DNA of 49,533 nucleotides from Candidatus Dojkabacteria bacterium (lineage in GTDB: Bacteria > Patescibacteria > Dojkabacteria > SC72): NCBI GenBank assembly GCA_023229785.1, contig JALNYV010000013.1, forward strand, positions 1 to 49,533, in the 5' to 3' direction. Below are positions 22,839 to 31,751 of the stretch, piece by piece (position 1 is the stretch's first letter; the number at the start of each line of letters is the position of its first letter). Below the pieces are notes generated by a model, which was given only the letters and a program-made list of their open reading frames with translations, was not told the origin of the DNA and did no database searches. The position numbers were made by a program, and so were the translations under genes.

Positions 22839-25365
22839 AGTAACTAGTAATTTTAGAAAGATTCCAGAGCCTCCGACTCCTCCAGTACTGACGAAACATG
22901 AAGAGTTAGTTGCTAAGGTATTAGAGTTAGAGGCAATCAAAAAGGTGATGGAAAAAAGGTCTTACTTAAAAGACTTGTATAAGTTTAATACAGAGATAAT
23001 GCAGGTAGAAGGAGAAAACCGAGAACAACCGTTATCAGCCTTTCATAGAGAGTTGTGTGACTTCGTAATGAAAGAGAAGTCTAATAAACAACTTATTTTA
23101 GTCCCCAGAGCTCATCTTAAAGCATTAAAGACAAATGGAACAAAAATACTTACCCCTGAAGGTTTCAAAAGATATAAGGATTTAAAAGTTGGTGACGAAG
23201 TAATTGGTGGCGATGGTTTGGTAACGAAGATTAAAGTTGTTCACCCAAAATCTAAAATGGAACTCTACAAAGTAACTACCAATGATGGAAGAGAAATAGT
23301 CTGCAACGAAGAACATTTGTTCAAAGTTAGAGTTATGGCTAACGACAAAAAGTGGAAGATACAAAAACTTGGTTGGATTATGAAGAGATATTCAAAAGAG
23401 AGGTTTGATAAAAGAAGAAACAAAACCTATCTAGAACATTCTGTCCAATTAAAACCAATACCTTTTATTTCAAAAGAAATAGAATTACCGATTGACCCCT
23501 ATACACTGGGTATGTGGTTGGGTGATGGACATAGTGCAGGTTCAAGGGTTACATCTGTTGACCCAGAAGAATTTGAATATAGTAGTTTTAAATGGGAAAA
23601 ACGAAGCAGTAAGTATCTATATGATACACATGGATTACAAAAACTCTTGAGAATTAATAGTTTGTTGAATAATAAACATATACCAGAAAAATATTTAATC
23701 TCTAGTTATAAACAAAGATTGGAACTTTTAAGAGGACTTATGGATACAGATGGAACTTGTCATTGTCAGGGGGGAATAGCTTATTTTAGTAATACAAATT
23801 ACAGACTGATTAAAGATATTGTAAGTTTAATTAGAAGTCTTGGTGGTGTAGCAATGGTTTGTAAGGTTGATATGTGCGTAAATGATTTACCATATGATAC
23901 ATGGACGGTTTCAGTAAAACTACCCAATAATGAAAATCCTTTTAACTTAAAAAGAAAAGTTAAACAATACAAAGGATTAAAAAGAGAGTTAACAATAAAT
24001 ATTGTCGATATAGAAAAAGTTGATGATGATATTGCTAATTGTATAACTGTTGAGTCTGATGATGGAATGTTTGTTTCCGATGACTATTTCCCAACACATA
24101 ATTCAACTGTAGTAACAGTAGCTTATTCACTCCTCCGTATTGCACAGGACCCCTCTGTGCGTATCTTAATAGCTAATGCTACTTTTGACATGGCTTGTTC
24201 ATTTCTAGGTCAGATTAAAAAACACTTACAAAATAACGAGAAGTTTAAGGAGTACTATGGAGACCTAGCAACAAATGCTGAGAAGTGGTCGGAAAACATG
24301 ATTACAGTTCCTAAGGTTTTTAACTACAAGAAGAAAGAAGCAACAGTTACAGCTTATGGAGTAGGAGGAAACTTAGTCTCTCAACATTACGATGTAATTA
24401 TTATGGACGATGTAGTCAACAGGGACTTTATTAATACCGCTGAACAAATAGATAAAACTATTCTCTTTTACAAAGATGCACTAGACCTATTAGAACCTGA
24501 TGGAAAGTTAATTGTTATTGGAACTCGTTGGGCTGATGCCGACCTTTATGGTTGGATAATGGACAAAAGTAATCCAGACAGAATTTATGAGGGGTTTGAG
24601 GTATTCTTAAAACAGGCATATACAGGAAATCTGGAAACTGGTGAAGATTTAAAACTATTATTTCCTGAGAAGTTCACACAGGAATATTTGATTGATTTAA
24701 AAAGAAACAAGGGACCACTAGAATTCGCTAACCAGTGGATGAATGACCCAATGCCTTCAGAGGAAGCTAAGTTTAAACCTTTCTGGTTTAAGAATGTATT
24801 AGAAGATGAGTTAAAGTGGAGAGAAATTAATTACTTTACTTGTGTAGACCCCGCAATAGGTCAACTAAAACACTCAGATAGAACCGCAATTGTTACAATT
24901 GGAGTAGACCAATTCAATAATTGGTTTATTGTAAACATTATATGGGAGAAGTTACTCCCTAATGAAATAATAGACCACATATTTGCTAACTGGGAGCATT
25001 TTCAGCCCCGTAAGGTGGGTATAGAGATGGTTGCATACCAAAAATCGCTCCATTACACCATAATTGACGAGATGAGACGTAGAAACATTTACCTACCTGT
25101 TGTAGAATTAAAAGCGAGTAGGTCGAAAGAAGAACGTATTGAAGGATTGGTTCCTAGATACGCTAATGGTAGTGTTTATCACTTGCAACAATGTCCTTAT
25201 AGGGCAGAGTTAGAAGATGAATTACTAAGGTTTCCTAGAGGGAAACATGATGACATAATAGATGCACTAGCATATATGAATCAAATAGCTCATCAGGCAA
25301 GAGAAAATAAACCTAAATGGACCAGAGATTCAGAAGATAGACCGAAAAGAGGATACCTATATTAA
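22816..25365 (+). CDS. terL: Terminase large subunit interrupted by an intein
   Basis: 849 residues, of which about 522 remain after splicing. The ATPase part has the P-loop PRAHLK/ST (residues 97-102 and 430-431, split by the intein), Walker B VIIMDD (527-532) and the motif GTRWADADLYGW. The nuclease part has CVDPAIG (Asp678) and DDIIDALAYM. It powers DNA translocation into the prohead and cuts the concatemer. The start is GTG at 22816 behind AAAGG. The 327-residue insertion should make the precursor inactive until spliced, because it disrupts ATP binding. Confidence 0.95.
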   Translation: MSILSTPRVTSNFRKIPEPPTPPVLTKHEELVAKVLELEAIKKVMEKRSYLKDLYKFNTEIMQVEGENREQPLSAFHRELCDFVMKEKSNKQLILVPRAHLKALKTNGTKILTPEGFKRYKDLKVGDEVIGGDGLVTKIKVVHPKSKMELYKVTTNDGREIVCNEEHLFKVRVMANDKKWKIQKLGWIMKRYSKERFDKRRNKTYLEHSVQLKPIPFISKEIELPIDPYTLGMWLGDGHSAGSRVTSVDPEEFEYSSFKWEKRSSKYLYDTHGLQKLLRINSLLNNKHIPEKYLISSYKQRLELLRGLMDTDGTCHCQGGIAYFSNTNYRLIKDIVSLIRSLGGVAMVCKVDMCVNDLPYDTWTVSVKLPNNENPFNLKRKVKQYKGLKRELTINIVDIEKVDDDIANCITVESDDGMFVSDDYFPTHNSTVVTVAYSLLRIAQDPSVRILIANATFDMACSFLGQIKKHLQNNEKFKEYYGDLATNAEKWSENMITVPKVFNYKKKEATVTAYGVGGNLVSQHYDVIIMDDVVNRDFINTAEQIDKTILFYKDALDLLEPDGKLIVIGTRWADADLYGWIMDKSNPDRIYEGFEVFLKQAYTGNLETGEDLKLLFPEKFTQEYLIDLKRNKGPLEFANQWMNDPMPSEEAKFKPFWFKNVLEDELKWREINYFTCVDPAIGQLKHSDRTAIVTIGVDQFNNWFIVNIIWEKLLPNEIIDHIFANWEHFQPRKVGIEMVAYQKSLHYTIIDEMRRRNIYLPVVELKASRSKEERIEGLVPRYANGSVYHLQQCPYRAELEDELLRFPRGKHDDIIDALAYMNQIAHQARENKPKWTRDSEDRPKRGYLY
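23122..24102 (+). mobile_element. LAGLIDADG intein in the terminase P-loop, class-3-like
   Basis: 327 residues (103-429 of the precursor). Block A begins ALKTNGTKILTPEG, so residue 1 is Ala. Block B ends GREIVCNEEHLF with His167. Block F is ANCITVE with Cys409 at the F:4 position. Block G is FPTHN followed by Ser+1, with Thr427 at G:5. The Cys/Thr pair with a non-nucleophilic first residue is the pattern of class 3 inteins, but the usual Trp at B:12 is Phe169. A homing endonuclease lies between, with YTLGMWLGDGH (229-239) and LLRGLMDTDGT (304-314). Confidence 0.92.
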
Positions 25366-25376
25366 AGTAACAACAA

Positions 25377-27548
25377 ATGGCATACAAATTAAATAAATCA
25401 GAACCAGCAATAAGGAAAAGTTATAACCCTTCAGACGAGCAGTTAAAGGTTAGAAAACACGTCTATGACCGCTACTCCAGTATGAAAGATAAAAGAGCCG
25501 ACTTTGATAAGGATTGGGATAAGTGGATGAAACAGTGGGATGGTTTTAGACAAAATAGAAAGTCAGAAGACTGGAAATCCAATATCAATATTCCAATGAC
25601 CGCTTCAATAATAGAGGCAATGTTAGCTGAACTTAATAATCAAGAATTAAAGCCGTGGGTTTTGCCTCGTGGCTCGGAAGATGAGGGTAAGGCCACAGTA
25701 ATGAATGCAATTCTTGATTTTACATGGGATACAGCTAAATCTGATGTTGCTTTAATGGAAATTATTAAAGATGCCTTAATTATTGGTACTGGTATAGGTC
25801 AGGAATACTTCTGGAGAGAACCGAGAACCTTAAAAGACTCAAAAGGTAACGAAAACAAGGTACTAGAATATGATGATTGTTACCTTGAACCAGTTAAAGC
25901 TGAAGACTTTTATGTAGACGAGAAAGCTAGGAGTTTTTCAGGTCCTTACGGAGCAAGGGACGCAATAAGGCGTTATATCATGGATTATGATGACTTTAGA
26001 ACCTTCTTTACTGGTAAAAAGTGGAACCCATTCAATGCTGCACAACACGTTAAGCCAGGAGGAGATACTAATTACTATGAATATTATAAACCCCCAGAAA
26101 GATTAGAGCATGACCATGAAGTAGAAGTTTTGTGGTATTGGAATAAACCAGAGGATTTACTGGCAATAGTTGCTAATGACGTTTTAGTTTATTCTGGTCC
26201 TAATATCTACAAACACAAACAACTTCCTTTCGTTAGGGTTATAGATGTTTTAAGACCTCATCATTTCTACGGTAAGGGTGAACCAGAACTTCTAGAGAGC
26301 CTTCAAGAGGAAAACAACACTTTAAGAAGAATGATTATAGACAGAAATCATTTAGATATTGATAAACCAATACTTGTCTCAGACACCTTAACAATGGAAG
26401 ATGAGGATGCCATCGCTAGACCACACGGAATTATCCCTGTGGGTGATGTAAACGCTGTTAAACCATTAGAATACTCTGATATACCTCTTTCAGTCTTTAA
26501 GTCGTTAGAGCTCTTAGTAGATGACAAGGTAAGAATAACTGGAATGGACGAAAGACAAATGAGTGTCCAGAAAGCAGGAACCGCAACTGAAGCTGCTATC
26601 TTAAAAGAAGCTACTCTTAAAAGACTTGGTTTAAAGATTTGGCAGATTAAAAATGATACCTTGGTTGACCTTGGAAAGTTAAGGGTTTCTAACATTATTC
26701 AATTCTATTCTGAACCAAAGATTAAAGAGATTGTTGGAGAAGAAGAAGTAGCTAGAGCACAGGCAAAAGGAGTAATTATTTCTAAAGGTGGAAAGAAATT
26801 TGAAACTTCATATCGTTCTATAAGACTTCAAGACCAAAAACTTGAGATGGATAAAACCAATAATCCTAAGATTGTTCCAACTAGAGGAACTACCTTCTTT
26901 GACGCAAAACCTTCATTCTTTACTCCTACTCATGGTGGATATGATATTCGTTACAAGGCAACATCAAGTCTTCCTATATCTAAACCATTAGAACAACAAA
27001 AGGCTGACGAAATGTATGACAGACTATCTATGAATGAAACAGTAGACCAATGGAAACTTGCGGAGTTCTTAATTGAGAGTAGAGATAAGGTTCCAGAAGA
27101 CTTTAAGATTCAACAGCCAGGACAAAAAGATGAGATTAAACTTCAATCAATGATTGACCTTGCTGGGGTAGAAAATGACGAGATGATGAGAGGCAACAAA
27201 ATAGGACCTACTCCTTATGCCTCACCAGTTCATACTGAACAACACGTTACTTTTATGAAATCCGAGAAATTTAAGAAAGATGTCCCAGTTGAAAATAGTG
27301 AACAGATACTACAAATATTCTCAGACCATGTAATGGGAGAAGTAACAGCACAAACAGCAAGAGGTGAAGCTGGTGGAGCTTCTTCAGATGGAGGTTCGGC
27401 AGTACCCCCAGGTAATGAAGAAGCCCCAGCACCTTCAGAAGAAGGTAATATGGAAACAGTAGTGCCAGGTAGAATGATGGGTGGAGATGAAGTTCCAAGT
27501 GGTATGGCTGGAGCAAATAGTGGTGTACAAACTGGTAGAAAAGTATGA
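25377..27548 (+). CDS. Portal protein
   Basis: 723 residues, a typical length for a portal of short-tailed phages. The N-terminal half (NIPMTASIIEAMLAELNNQ, ALIIGTGIGQEYFW, GDVNAVKPLEYSD) has the pattern of a portal clip/wing region, and the C-terminal 120 residues are Gly/Ser/Pro-rich. It forms the dodecameric DNA gate at the capsid vertex and docks the terminase. It starts 12 bases after terL and overlaps the next gene by four bases. Confidence 0.85.
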   Translation: MAYKLNKSEPAIRKSYNPSDEQLKVRKHVYDRYSSMKDKRADFDKDWDKWMKQWDGFRQNRKSEDWKSNINIPMTASIIEAMLAELNNQELKPWVLPRGSEDEGKATVMNAILDFTWDTAKSDVALMEIIKDALIIGTGIGQEYFWREPRTLKDSKGNENKVLEYDDCYLEPVKAEDFYVDEKARSFSGPYGARDAIRRYIMDYDDFRTFFTGKKWNPFNAAQHVKPGGDTNYYEYYKPPERLEHDHEVEVLWYWNKPEDLLAIVANDVLVYSGPNIYKHKQLPFVRVIDVLRPHHFYGKGEPELLESLQEENNTLRRMIIDRNHLDIDKPILVSDTLTMEDEDAIARPHGIIPVGDVNAVKPLEYSDIPLSVFKSLELLVDDKVRITGMDERQMSVQKAGTATEAAILKEATLKRLGLKIWQIKNDTLVDLGKLRVSNIIQFYSEPKIKEIVGEEEVARAQAKGVIISKGGKKFETSYRSIRLQDQKLEMDKTNNPKIVPTRGTTFFDAKPSFFTPTHGGYDIRYKATSSLPISKPLEQQKADEMYDRLSMNETVDQWKLAEFLIESRDKVPEDFKIQQPGQKDEIKLQSMIDLAGVENDEMMRGNKIGPTPYASPVHTEQHVTFMKSEKFKKDVPVENSEQILQIFSDHVMGEVTAQTARGEAGGASSDGGSAVPPGNEEAPAPSEEGNMETVVPGRMMGGDEVPSGMAGANSGVQTGRKV

Positions 27549-27808
27549 TTAAACTATCACAACAACATAAAGACGGAATAAGAACCTTAATGGGTAGAAA
27601 AGAGTTTGCTGCATTTGCAGACTTCTTAAAGGTACAGATGAACAACATAGGAGTAATAGAATGGACAAGAACAGACTCACTTGACCCACAACTTGCTATT
27701 AAAAAAGCTAAGTTTGAAGGAAAGATAGAAATGATTAAAGAACTGTTTGATACTTTTAAAGTCGCTTCTAAGGGTAAAGAGGAGGACAAAGAAGATGACA
27801 GCGACTGA
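27545..27808 (+). CDS. Small protein between portal and lysin, unknown
   Basis: 87 residues with a helical, Lys/Glu-rich body and a very acidic end (GKEEDKEDDSD). Small helical proteins often follow portals, but I recognise no family. It overlaps portal and lysin genes by four and 14 bases. Confidence 0.6.
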   Translation: MIKLSQQHKDGIRTLMGRKEFAAFADFLKVQMNNIGVIEWTRTDSLDPQLAIKKAKFEGKIEMIKELFDTFKVASKGKEEDKEDDSD

Positions 27809-28583
27809 ACAGTATGTCTCTAATGCTTTAAGAGAACAGGGAATATACTCGCCTCAAATGTTAGCCTACGCAATGGCTACTATTCAACACGAAACTGCTG
27901 GGACAATGTTACCTATAAGAGAATACGGTGGACCTCAACAGGCACAAAAACTTGGATATTCGGGAGGAAAAAACTATTATGGTAGAGGATATATTCAACT
28001 AACCCACGACTATAATTACAAAGATATTGGTAGAAAAATAGGTATGGGGGATAATTTATACAATAATCCAGACCTTGCATTAGAACCAGAAATAGCAGCT
28101 AAAATACTAGCAGTTTTCTTTAAAGAAAGAGGTGTCGCCAACAAAGTAAAACAGGGCGACCTTGTAGGAGCCAGAAGACCAGTTAATCCAGATAATAAAG
28201 GTAACATGATAGCTAATTATGCTAACCAGTATTTACAAAAGTATCAAAATGGAGAATATACACAGACACAAGCCCCGAAGGTGCAAAATACCACTGAAAG
28301 TCCAGTTAATAAAGCTCTAAATAAAATGAAGAGTACTTTTAAGGTAGGTGAGGTAAGGGCTTACGAGACACCTTATCAACAAATGAGTTCTAACAATAAT
28401 CAAAGACAAAGTGTTATGAGACAATCGCAACCCCAATATAATCAATATGTAGTTAAACCAGGAGATACTTTAAGTGGAATTGCCAGACAGTATTTAGGTA
28501 ATGCAAACGCTTACGGACAGATAAGTGGATACTCTAGCGGAAATCCTAATTTAATCAGGGTAGGTGAAGTTCTTCGTTGGTAA
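27795..28583 (+). CDS. GH19-like muralytic enzyme with LysM wall-binding domain
   Basis: 262 residues from the ATG at 27795, selected because AGGAGG lies nine bases upstream; a longer frame begins at 27747. The N-terminal domain (MATIQHETAGTMLPIREYG, YYGRGYIQLTHDYNY) has the features of a GH19 chitinase/lysozyme fold. A Gln/Asn-rich linker leads to a C-terminal LysM (VKPGDTLSGIARQYLG). Its place between portal and scaffold suggests a virion-associated lysin that opens the cell wall on entry, separate from the amidase endolysin. Confidence 0.85.
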   Translation: MTATEQYVSNALREQGIYSPQMLAYAMATIQHETAGTMLPIREYGGPQQAQKLGYSGGKNYYGRGYIQLTHDYNYKDIGRKIGMGDNLYNNPDLALEPEIAAKILAVFFKERGVANKVKQGDLVGARRPVNPDNKGNMIANYANQYLQKYQNGEYTQTQAPKVQNTTESPVNKALNKMKSTFKVGEVRAYETPYQQMSSNNNQRQSVMRQSQPQYNQYVVKPGDTLSGIARQYLGNANAYGQISGYSSGNPNLIRVGEVLRW

Positions 28584-28585
28584 GC

Positions 28586-28644
28586 ACTCCATTTGAAACT
28601 TCATTTGGCACTTCATTTGACAGATTGATAATTTATGTTATAGT
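28586..28644 (+). promoter_or_regulatory. Head-operon promoter with three 12-base repeats
   Basis: ACTCCATTTGAA, ACTTCATTTGGC and ACTTCATTTGAC repeat three times without gaps at 28586-28621. The -35 TTGACA (28617-28622) overlaps the third copy. A 16-base spacer leads to TATAGT (28639-28644) with TGT before it, an extended -10. It drives scaffold, decoration and capsid genes. Confidence 0.75.
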
Positions 28645-28706
28645 TTAATTGTTAATTTCCATACCCAATGGATAACACACTCGAAAGGGGGTGAATCTAG
28701 GATAAT

Positions 28707-29429
28707 ATGGCAGATAAAAATAACGAAGTCCCTTCTGATACTCCAAAAACAGAAGACAAGACAGACAATGGAGACGCACTTAAAAAGCAGTTGAAAGATT
28801 TGACTGGTGGTAAGTTTGATACACCAGAAGAATTAGCAAAGGCTTATAAGGAATTAGAGACTAAGCTCGGAGAACAGTCTAACGAGATTAAATCCGTTAG
28901 AGAGTTTATGTCAGTAGCTGAACCAGTGTTTGAAGTCATAAAAGGGGACGAAAACTTATTCAAGACTATTGATGAAAAACTCCGCAGTCCAGAAGTCGAT
29001 TCTGATAAAAAAGCCGATGCAAAAGATAAGGTAATTGACCAAGAGGAAGTTAAGTCTACCACTCGTGATATGCTGAGAATGCAATTCGAGAGCAGACATA
29101 ATTTTTCTAAATTGCCTGCCGATGAGCAGCGAAAATTACGAAACCTATTAGGTAAAGAAATTTTAGAGCTCACGGGCACGGATTTTGAACACACTGATTT
29201 GCGGCGTTTGAATCCAGTCTTGGAGAAGGCTTACACTTTGGTGAAAAGTGGAATAACAGACAAATCAACGCAAGAAGCGTTAGCTGAGGTCGAGAAAGCT
29301 GATGAAGGAACGATTTCTTCTTTACCATCTTCGGGTGGTAAAACAGAAAAAGTACTTTCTGAAAAGGAAGCGTCAGTGGCCGATAAGCTAGGCCTTACTA
29401 GAGAGCAATACCTCTCAGGTAAGAAGTAA
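28707..29429 (+). CDS. Scaffold protein
   Basis: 240 residues, very rich in Lys, Glu and Asp, almost entirely helical and without hydrophobic core, immediately upstream of the head proteins. This is the usual profile of a phage scaffold that templates prohead assembly and is then removed. GGGGGTGA precedes the ATG. Confidence rests on composition and position. Confidence 0.75.
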   Translation: MADKNNEVPSDTPKTEDKTDNGDALKKQLKDLTGGKFDTPEELAKAYKELETKLGEQSNEIKSVREFMSVAEPVFEVIKGDENLFKTIDEKLRSPEVDSDKKADAKDKVIDQEEVKSTTRDMLRMQFESRHNFSKLPADEQRKLRNLLGKEILELTGTDFEHTDLRRLNPVLEKAYTLVKSGITDKSTQEALAEVEKADEGTISSLPSSGGKTEKVLSEKEASVADKLGLTREQYLSGKK

Positions 29430-29474
29430 CTCTTGCAAATGTGAAAAGCTAATAACTGAAAGGTTTAAAAGAAT

Positions 29475-30032
29475 ATGGCAAGTTCAGCGGATGTCAAGGG
29501 TTTTGTTTATAAGAAACACCTTGAACCTGGCGTGTCTAATCCAGCAACCATTGAAGTTACTTTAGCCAATAGTGAAGGTCCACTTACCATTGGAGACGCA
29601 GTTCAATGGACATCTGGTTATCTTACTACTGCAGCAACAACCGAAGCAGTTCTTGGAATCTTAGTTGGTTTCAGAACAGCATCAGGTGAAAATATTTTCA
29701 AAACAAAGGAAGACCATGGGGCCACTTTGTCAGGTGAAGATACATTGACTGCAGCAGCCGATAACACCACTGTACATAAAGTTAAGGGCGTAGTCATCGT
29801 AGATGACAAAGCTCTTTTCTTAAACACAGCAGATAGTACATTAACCGCAGCTGAGGTCGGAACTTATTTCGACACAGCAGCAGGCTCCGACCAAGTCACG
29901 GGTTCAGGTTCTGGCACAATATGTCAGTTCCAACTTGTTGAGTTGGTTACGGTTGATGACGAAGGAAATGCTGATGATGACGCAGGTCTATTCAGAATTT
30001 CAGAATCTCAACTTGGTTGGGTGGGAGCATAA
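29475..30032 (+). CDS. Head decoration-like protein
   Basis: 185 residues, beta-rich, Thr/Ala/Gly/Val-rich, without Cys in the first 140 residues. It lies between scaffold and capsid protein and begins with a GAAAGG site. The composition is typical of small capsid stabilising or spike proteins. The exact type is not recognised. Confidence 0.7.
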   Translation: MASSADVKGFVYKKHLEPGVSNPATIEVTLANSEGPLTIGDAVQWTSGYLTTAATTEAVLGILVGFRTASGENIFKTKEDHGATLSGEDTLTAAADNTTVHKVKGVVIVDDKALFLNTADSTLTAAEVGTYFDTAAGSDQVTGSGSGTICQFQLVELVTVDDEGNADDDAGLFRISESQLGWVGA

Positions 30033-30049
30033 GAAAGGAATAATCTAAT

Positions 30050-30961
30050 ATGTCAGCATTACGCGACAATTTTGGAGATTTACTAGAACCAGGTCTAAGG
30101 AAAATCTTTGATGATAAATTCAAAGAAATTCCAGAGGTCTACTCTAGTATTTTTCATGTAGATAATTCTTCGGTTGACGTTGAAAGAGACTCAGCTATTA
30201 CTGGATTCTCTCTAGCAGAGGAAACAGCAGAAGGCGGAGCAATTCAATATGAAAACCCAGTACAGATGTACGATGTTTCTTATGTACATAAAAAGTACAC
30301 TAAAGGATTCAAAGTATCTGAAGAGTTGATGGAAGACGATAGATATTCTATCATCAAAAAGAAACCAGCAGCATTAGCCAGAACAATGCGAAGAACTTCT
30401 GAGTATCTCGCAGCAAATGTATTTAATAACGGATTTTCGTCAGGCACAGGGGGCGATGGAAAATATCTATTTTCTGTTTCTCACACTAGAGCCGATGCAG
30501 GTACCGCCCAAAGCAATGCTTCTGGGTCTGGTATCACATTAACCGAAACCAATTTGAATACAGCACTTCTCGCTATGAGAAGCCAATTGGATGATAAGGG
30601 TATGAAAGTCGGTATGAAAGCCGATACCTTAATCGTTCCAGCGGCCCTCGAGAAGACAGCTGCAGAAATTACTAACTCTTCATTGCGTTCAGGAACAGCA
30701 AATAACGATTCAAACTACTACAAAGGAATGTTGAAAGTTATAGGTTGGGACTGGTTGTCTTCAAGTACCGCATGGTTCTTGATGGATAGCACGCAACACG
30801 AGTTAAACTATTTCTGGAGAGTACGACCAGAGTTCAAGCAGGATAATTCATTCGATACGGGCATGGCCTTGTTTAAAGCAAGGATGAGATGTTCGCAAGG
30901 ATGGAGTGACTGGCGTGGTGTTTGGGGTTCAGCAGGTGATGGAGCATCTTACACATCGTAA
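30050..30961 (+). CDS. Major capsid protein, HK97 fold
   Basis: 303 residues. An N-terminal helix (MSALRDNFGDLLEPGLRKIF) is followed by the E-loop-like region (YENPVQMYDVSYVHKKYTKGF) and a spine-helix-like region. P-domain and A-domain strands follow (VGMKADTLIVPAALEKTA, WFLMDSTQHELNYFW). This matches Mu-type/HK97-fold major capsid proteins. No protease gene is seen nearby, so the head may mature without one. Confidence 0.88.
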   Translation: MSALRDNFGDLLEPGLRKIFDDKFKEIPEVYSSIFHVDNSSVDVERDSAITGFSLAEETAEGGAIQYENPVQMYDVSYVHKKYTKGFKVSEELMEDDRYSIIKKKPAALARTMRRTSEYLAANVFNNGFSSGTGGDGKYLFSVSHTRADAGTAQSNASGSGITLTETNLNTALLAMRSQLDDKGMKVGMKADTLIVPAALEKTAAEITNSSLRSGTANNDSNYYKGMLKVIGWDWLSSSTAWFLMDSTQHELNYFWRVRPEFKQDNSFDTGMALFKARMRCSQGWSDWRGVWGSAGDGASYTS

Positions 30962-31136
30962 GATAATCTATAGTAGCAATGGGGTTTAAGCGGAAACCTT
31001 ACAAAAGAAGTTAAACTAAATAACCAAAGCCGAAAAGTATTGAGAAAGTAGGAGTAAGTTATTAAAGAAACACCGCTTACCGCAAGGTAACTTGCAAGTT
31101 TTGTATAAGGTATTTACAATTATAATAGATTAAAAA
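30962..31136 (+). other. Intergenic region after capsid gene, hairpin-rich
   Basis: No gene in 175 bases. GGTTT-AAGCGG-AAACC lies near 30983-30998. TTACC-GCAA-GGTAA lies near 31077-31090 and directly continues into the palindrome ACTTGCAAGT. TATAAT at 31121-31126 sits ten bases before the next ATG. The GCAA loop points to a folded RNA or a transcription-level control of the abundant capsid message. Confidence 0.45.
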
Positions 31137-31556
31137 ATGGGATTAACAAATTTCACAGGACAAATAGGTGGTTCAACCCACAAGATTAGAATAAGACAGG
31201 TAGCTCCTACCAGTCCTACTCCTATTGCTGGGGACCAATATTTTGATACTACACAATCAACTCTTTATGTTTATGATGGAACTACATGGTGGGGTGCAGC
31301 CGCAGGTACATCAACATCTACTTCTACTTCTTCGACATCTAGTTCATCTAGTTCGTCAAGCACTTCTACTTCGACAACTAGCACCAGTTCTAGCTCGTCT
31401 ATTTCAACGTCAACTAGTACTTCATCAACATCTACTTCTACATCAAGTACATCAACGTCTAGTACGAGTTTAAGTACATCGTCAACAAGCACATCAAGTA
31501 CAAGTAGTTCTACCTCAACTACAAGTACATCAAGTTCAAGTACTAGCACGACATAG
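31137..31556 (+). CDS. Virion-type protein with Ser/Thr-rich tail
   Basis: 139 residues. The first 60 form a small beta domain with GDQYFDTTQSTLYVYDGTTW; the remaining 75 are almost only Ser and Thr. The domain is paralogous to the 31748 product and to the 2730 product (GKIYWDGENNLFKLWVND). Located after the capsid gene, it could be a head fibre or a tail appendage. The tail has no nucleotide-level tandem repeat, although it repeats at protein level. Confidence 0.7.
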   Translation: MGLTNFTGQIGGSTHKIRIRQVAPTSPTPIAGDQYFDTTQSTLYVYDGTTWWGAAAGTSTSTSTSSTSSSSSSSSTSTSTTSTSSSSSISTSTSTSSTSTSTSSTSTSSTSLSTSSTSTSSTSSSTSTTSTSSSSTSTT

Positions 31557-31571
31557 TATAATTAAAAGAAT

Positions 31572-31751
31572 ATGGGGATAACTAATTTAGACATACATAC
31601 AGGAAAAACAAAAAAATGGAGAATACAGGCAGCTGCACCAACTACTCCAACAGTAGAAATTGCCGATGTTTATGTAGATAGTTCAACTGGAAGCGAAGCA
31701 TTAGCAATTTATAGTATTTCAGGTTGGTTATATCTATCATTACAAGTATGA
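31572..31751 (+). CDS. Small paralogue lacking the Ser/Thr tail
   Basis: 59 residues. MGITNLDIHTGKTKKWRIQA and TTPTVEIADVYVDSSTGSEA align with the N-terminal domain of the 31137 product, but the Ser/Thr tail is missing. TATAAT lies nine bases before the ATG. The stop overlaps the next start. Confidence 0.65.
   Translation: MGITNLDIHTGKTKKWRIQAAAPTTPTVEIADVYVDSSTGSEALAIYSISGWLYLSLQV

Noticed and set aside
28586..28621. CRISPR array
   Set aside because: Three gapless 12-base units without spacers; an operator-type repeat at a promoter explains them better. No other CRISPR-like repeat was seen.
30962..31136. Group I intron next to the capsid gene
   Set aside because: Conserved core segments are not seen and the flanking genes are not interrupted.
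31225..31549. Open frames over the Ser/Thr tail of the 31137 gene
   Set aside because: By-products of the low-complexity tract.
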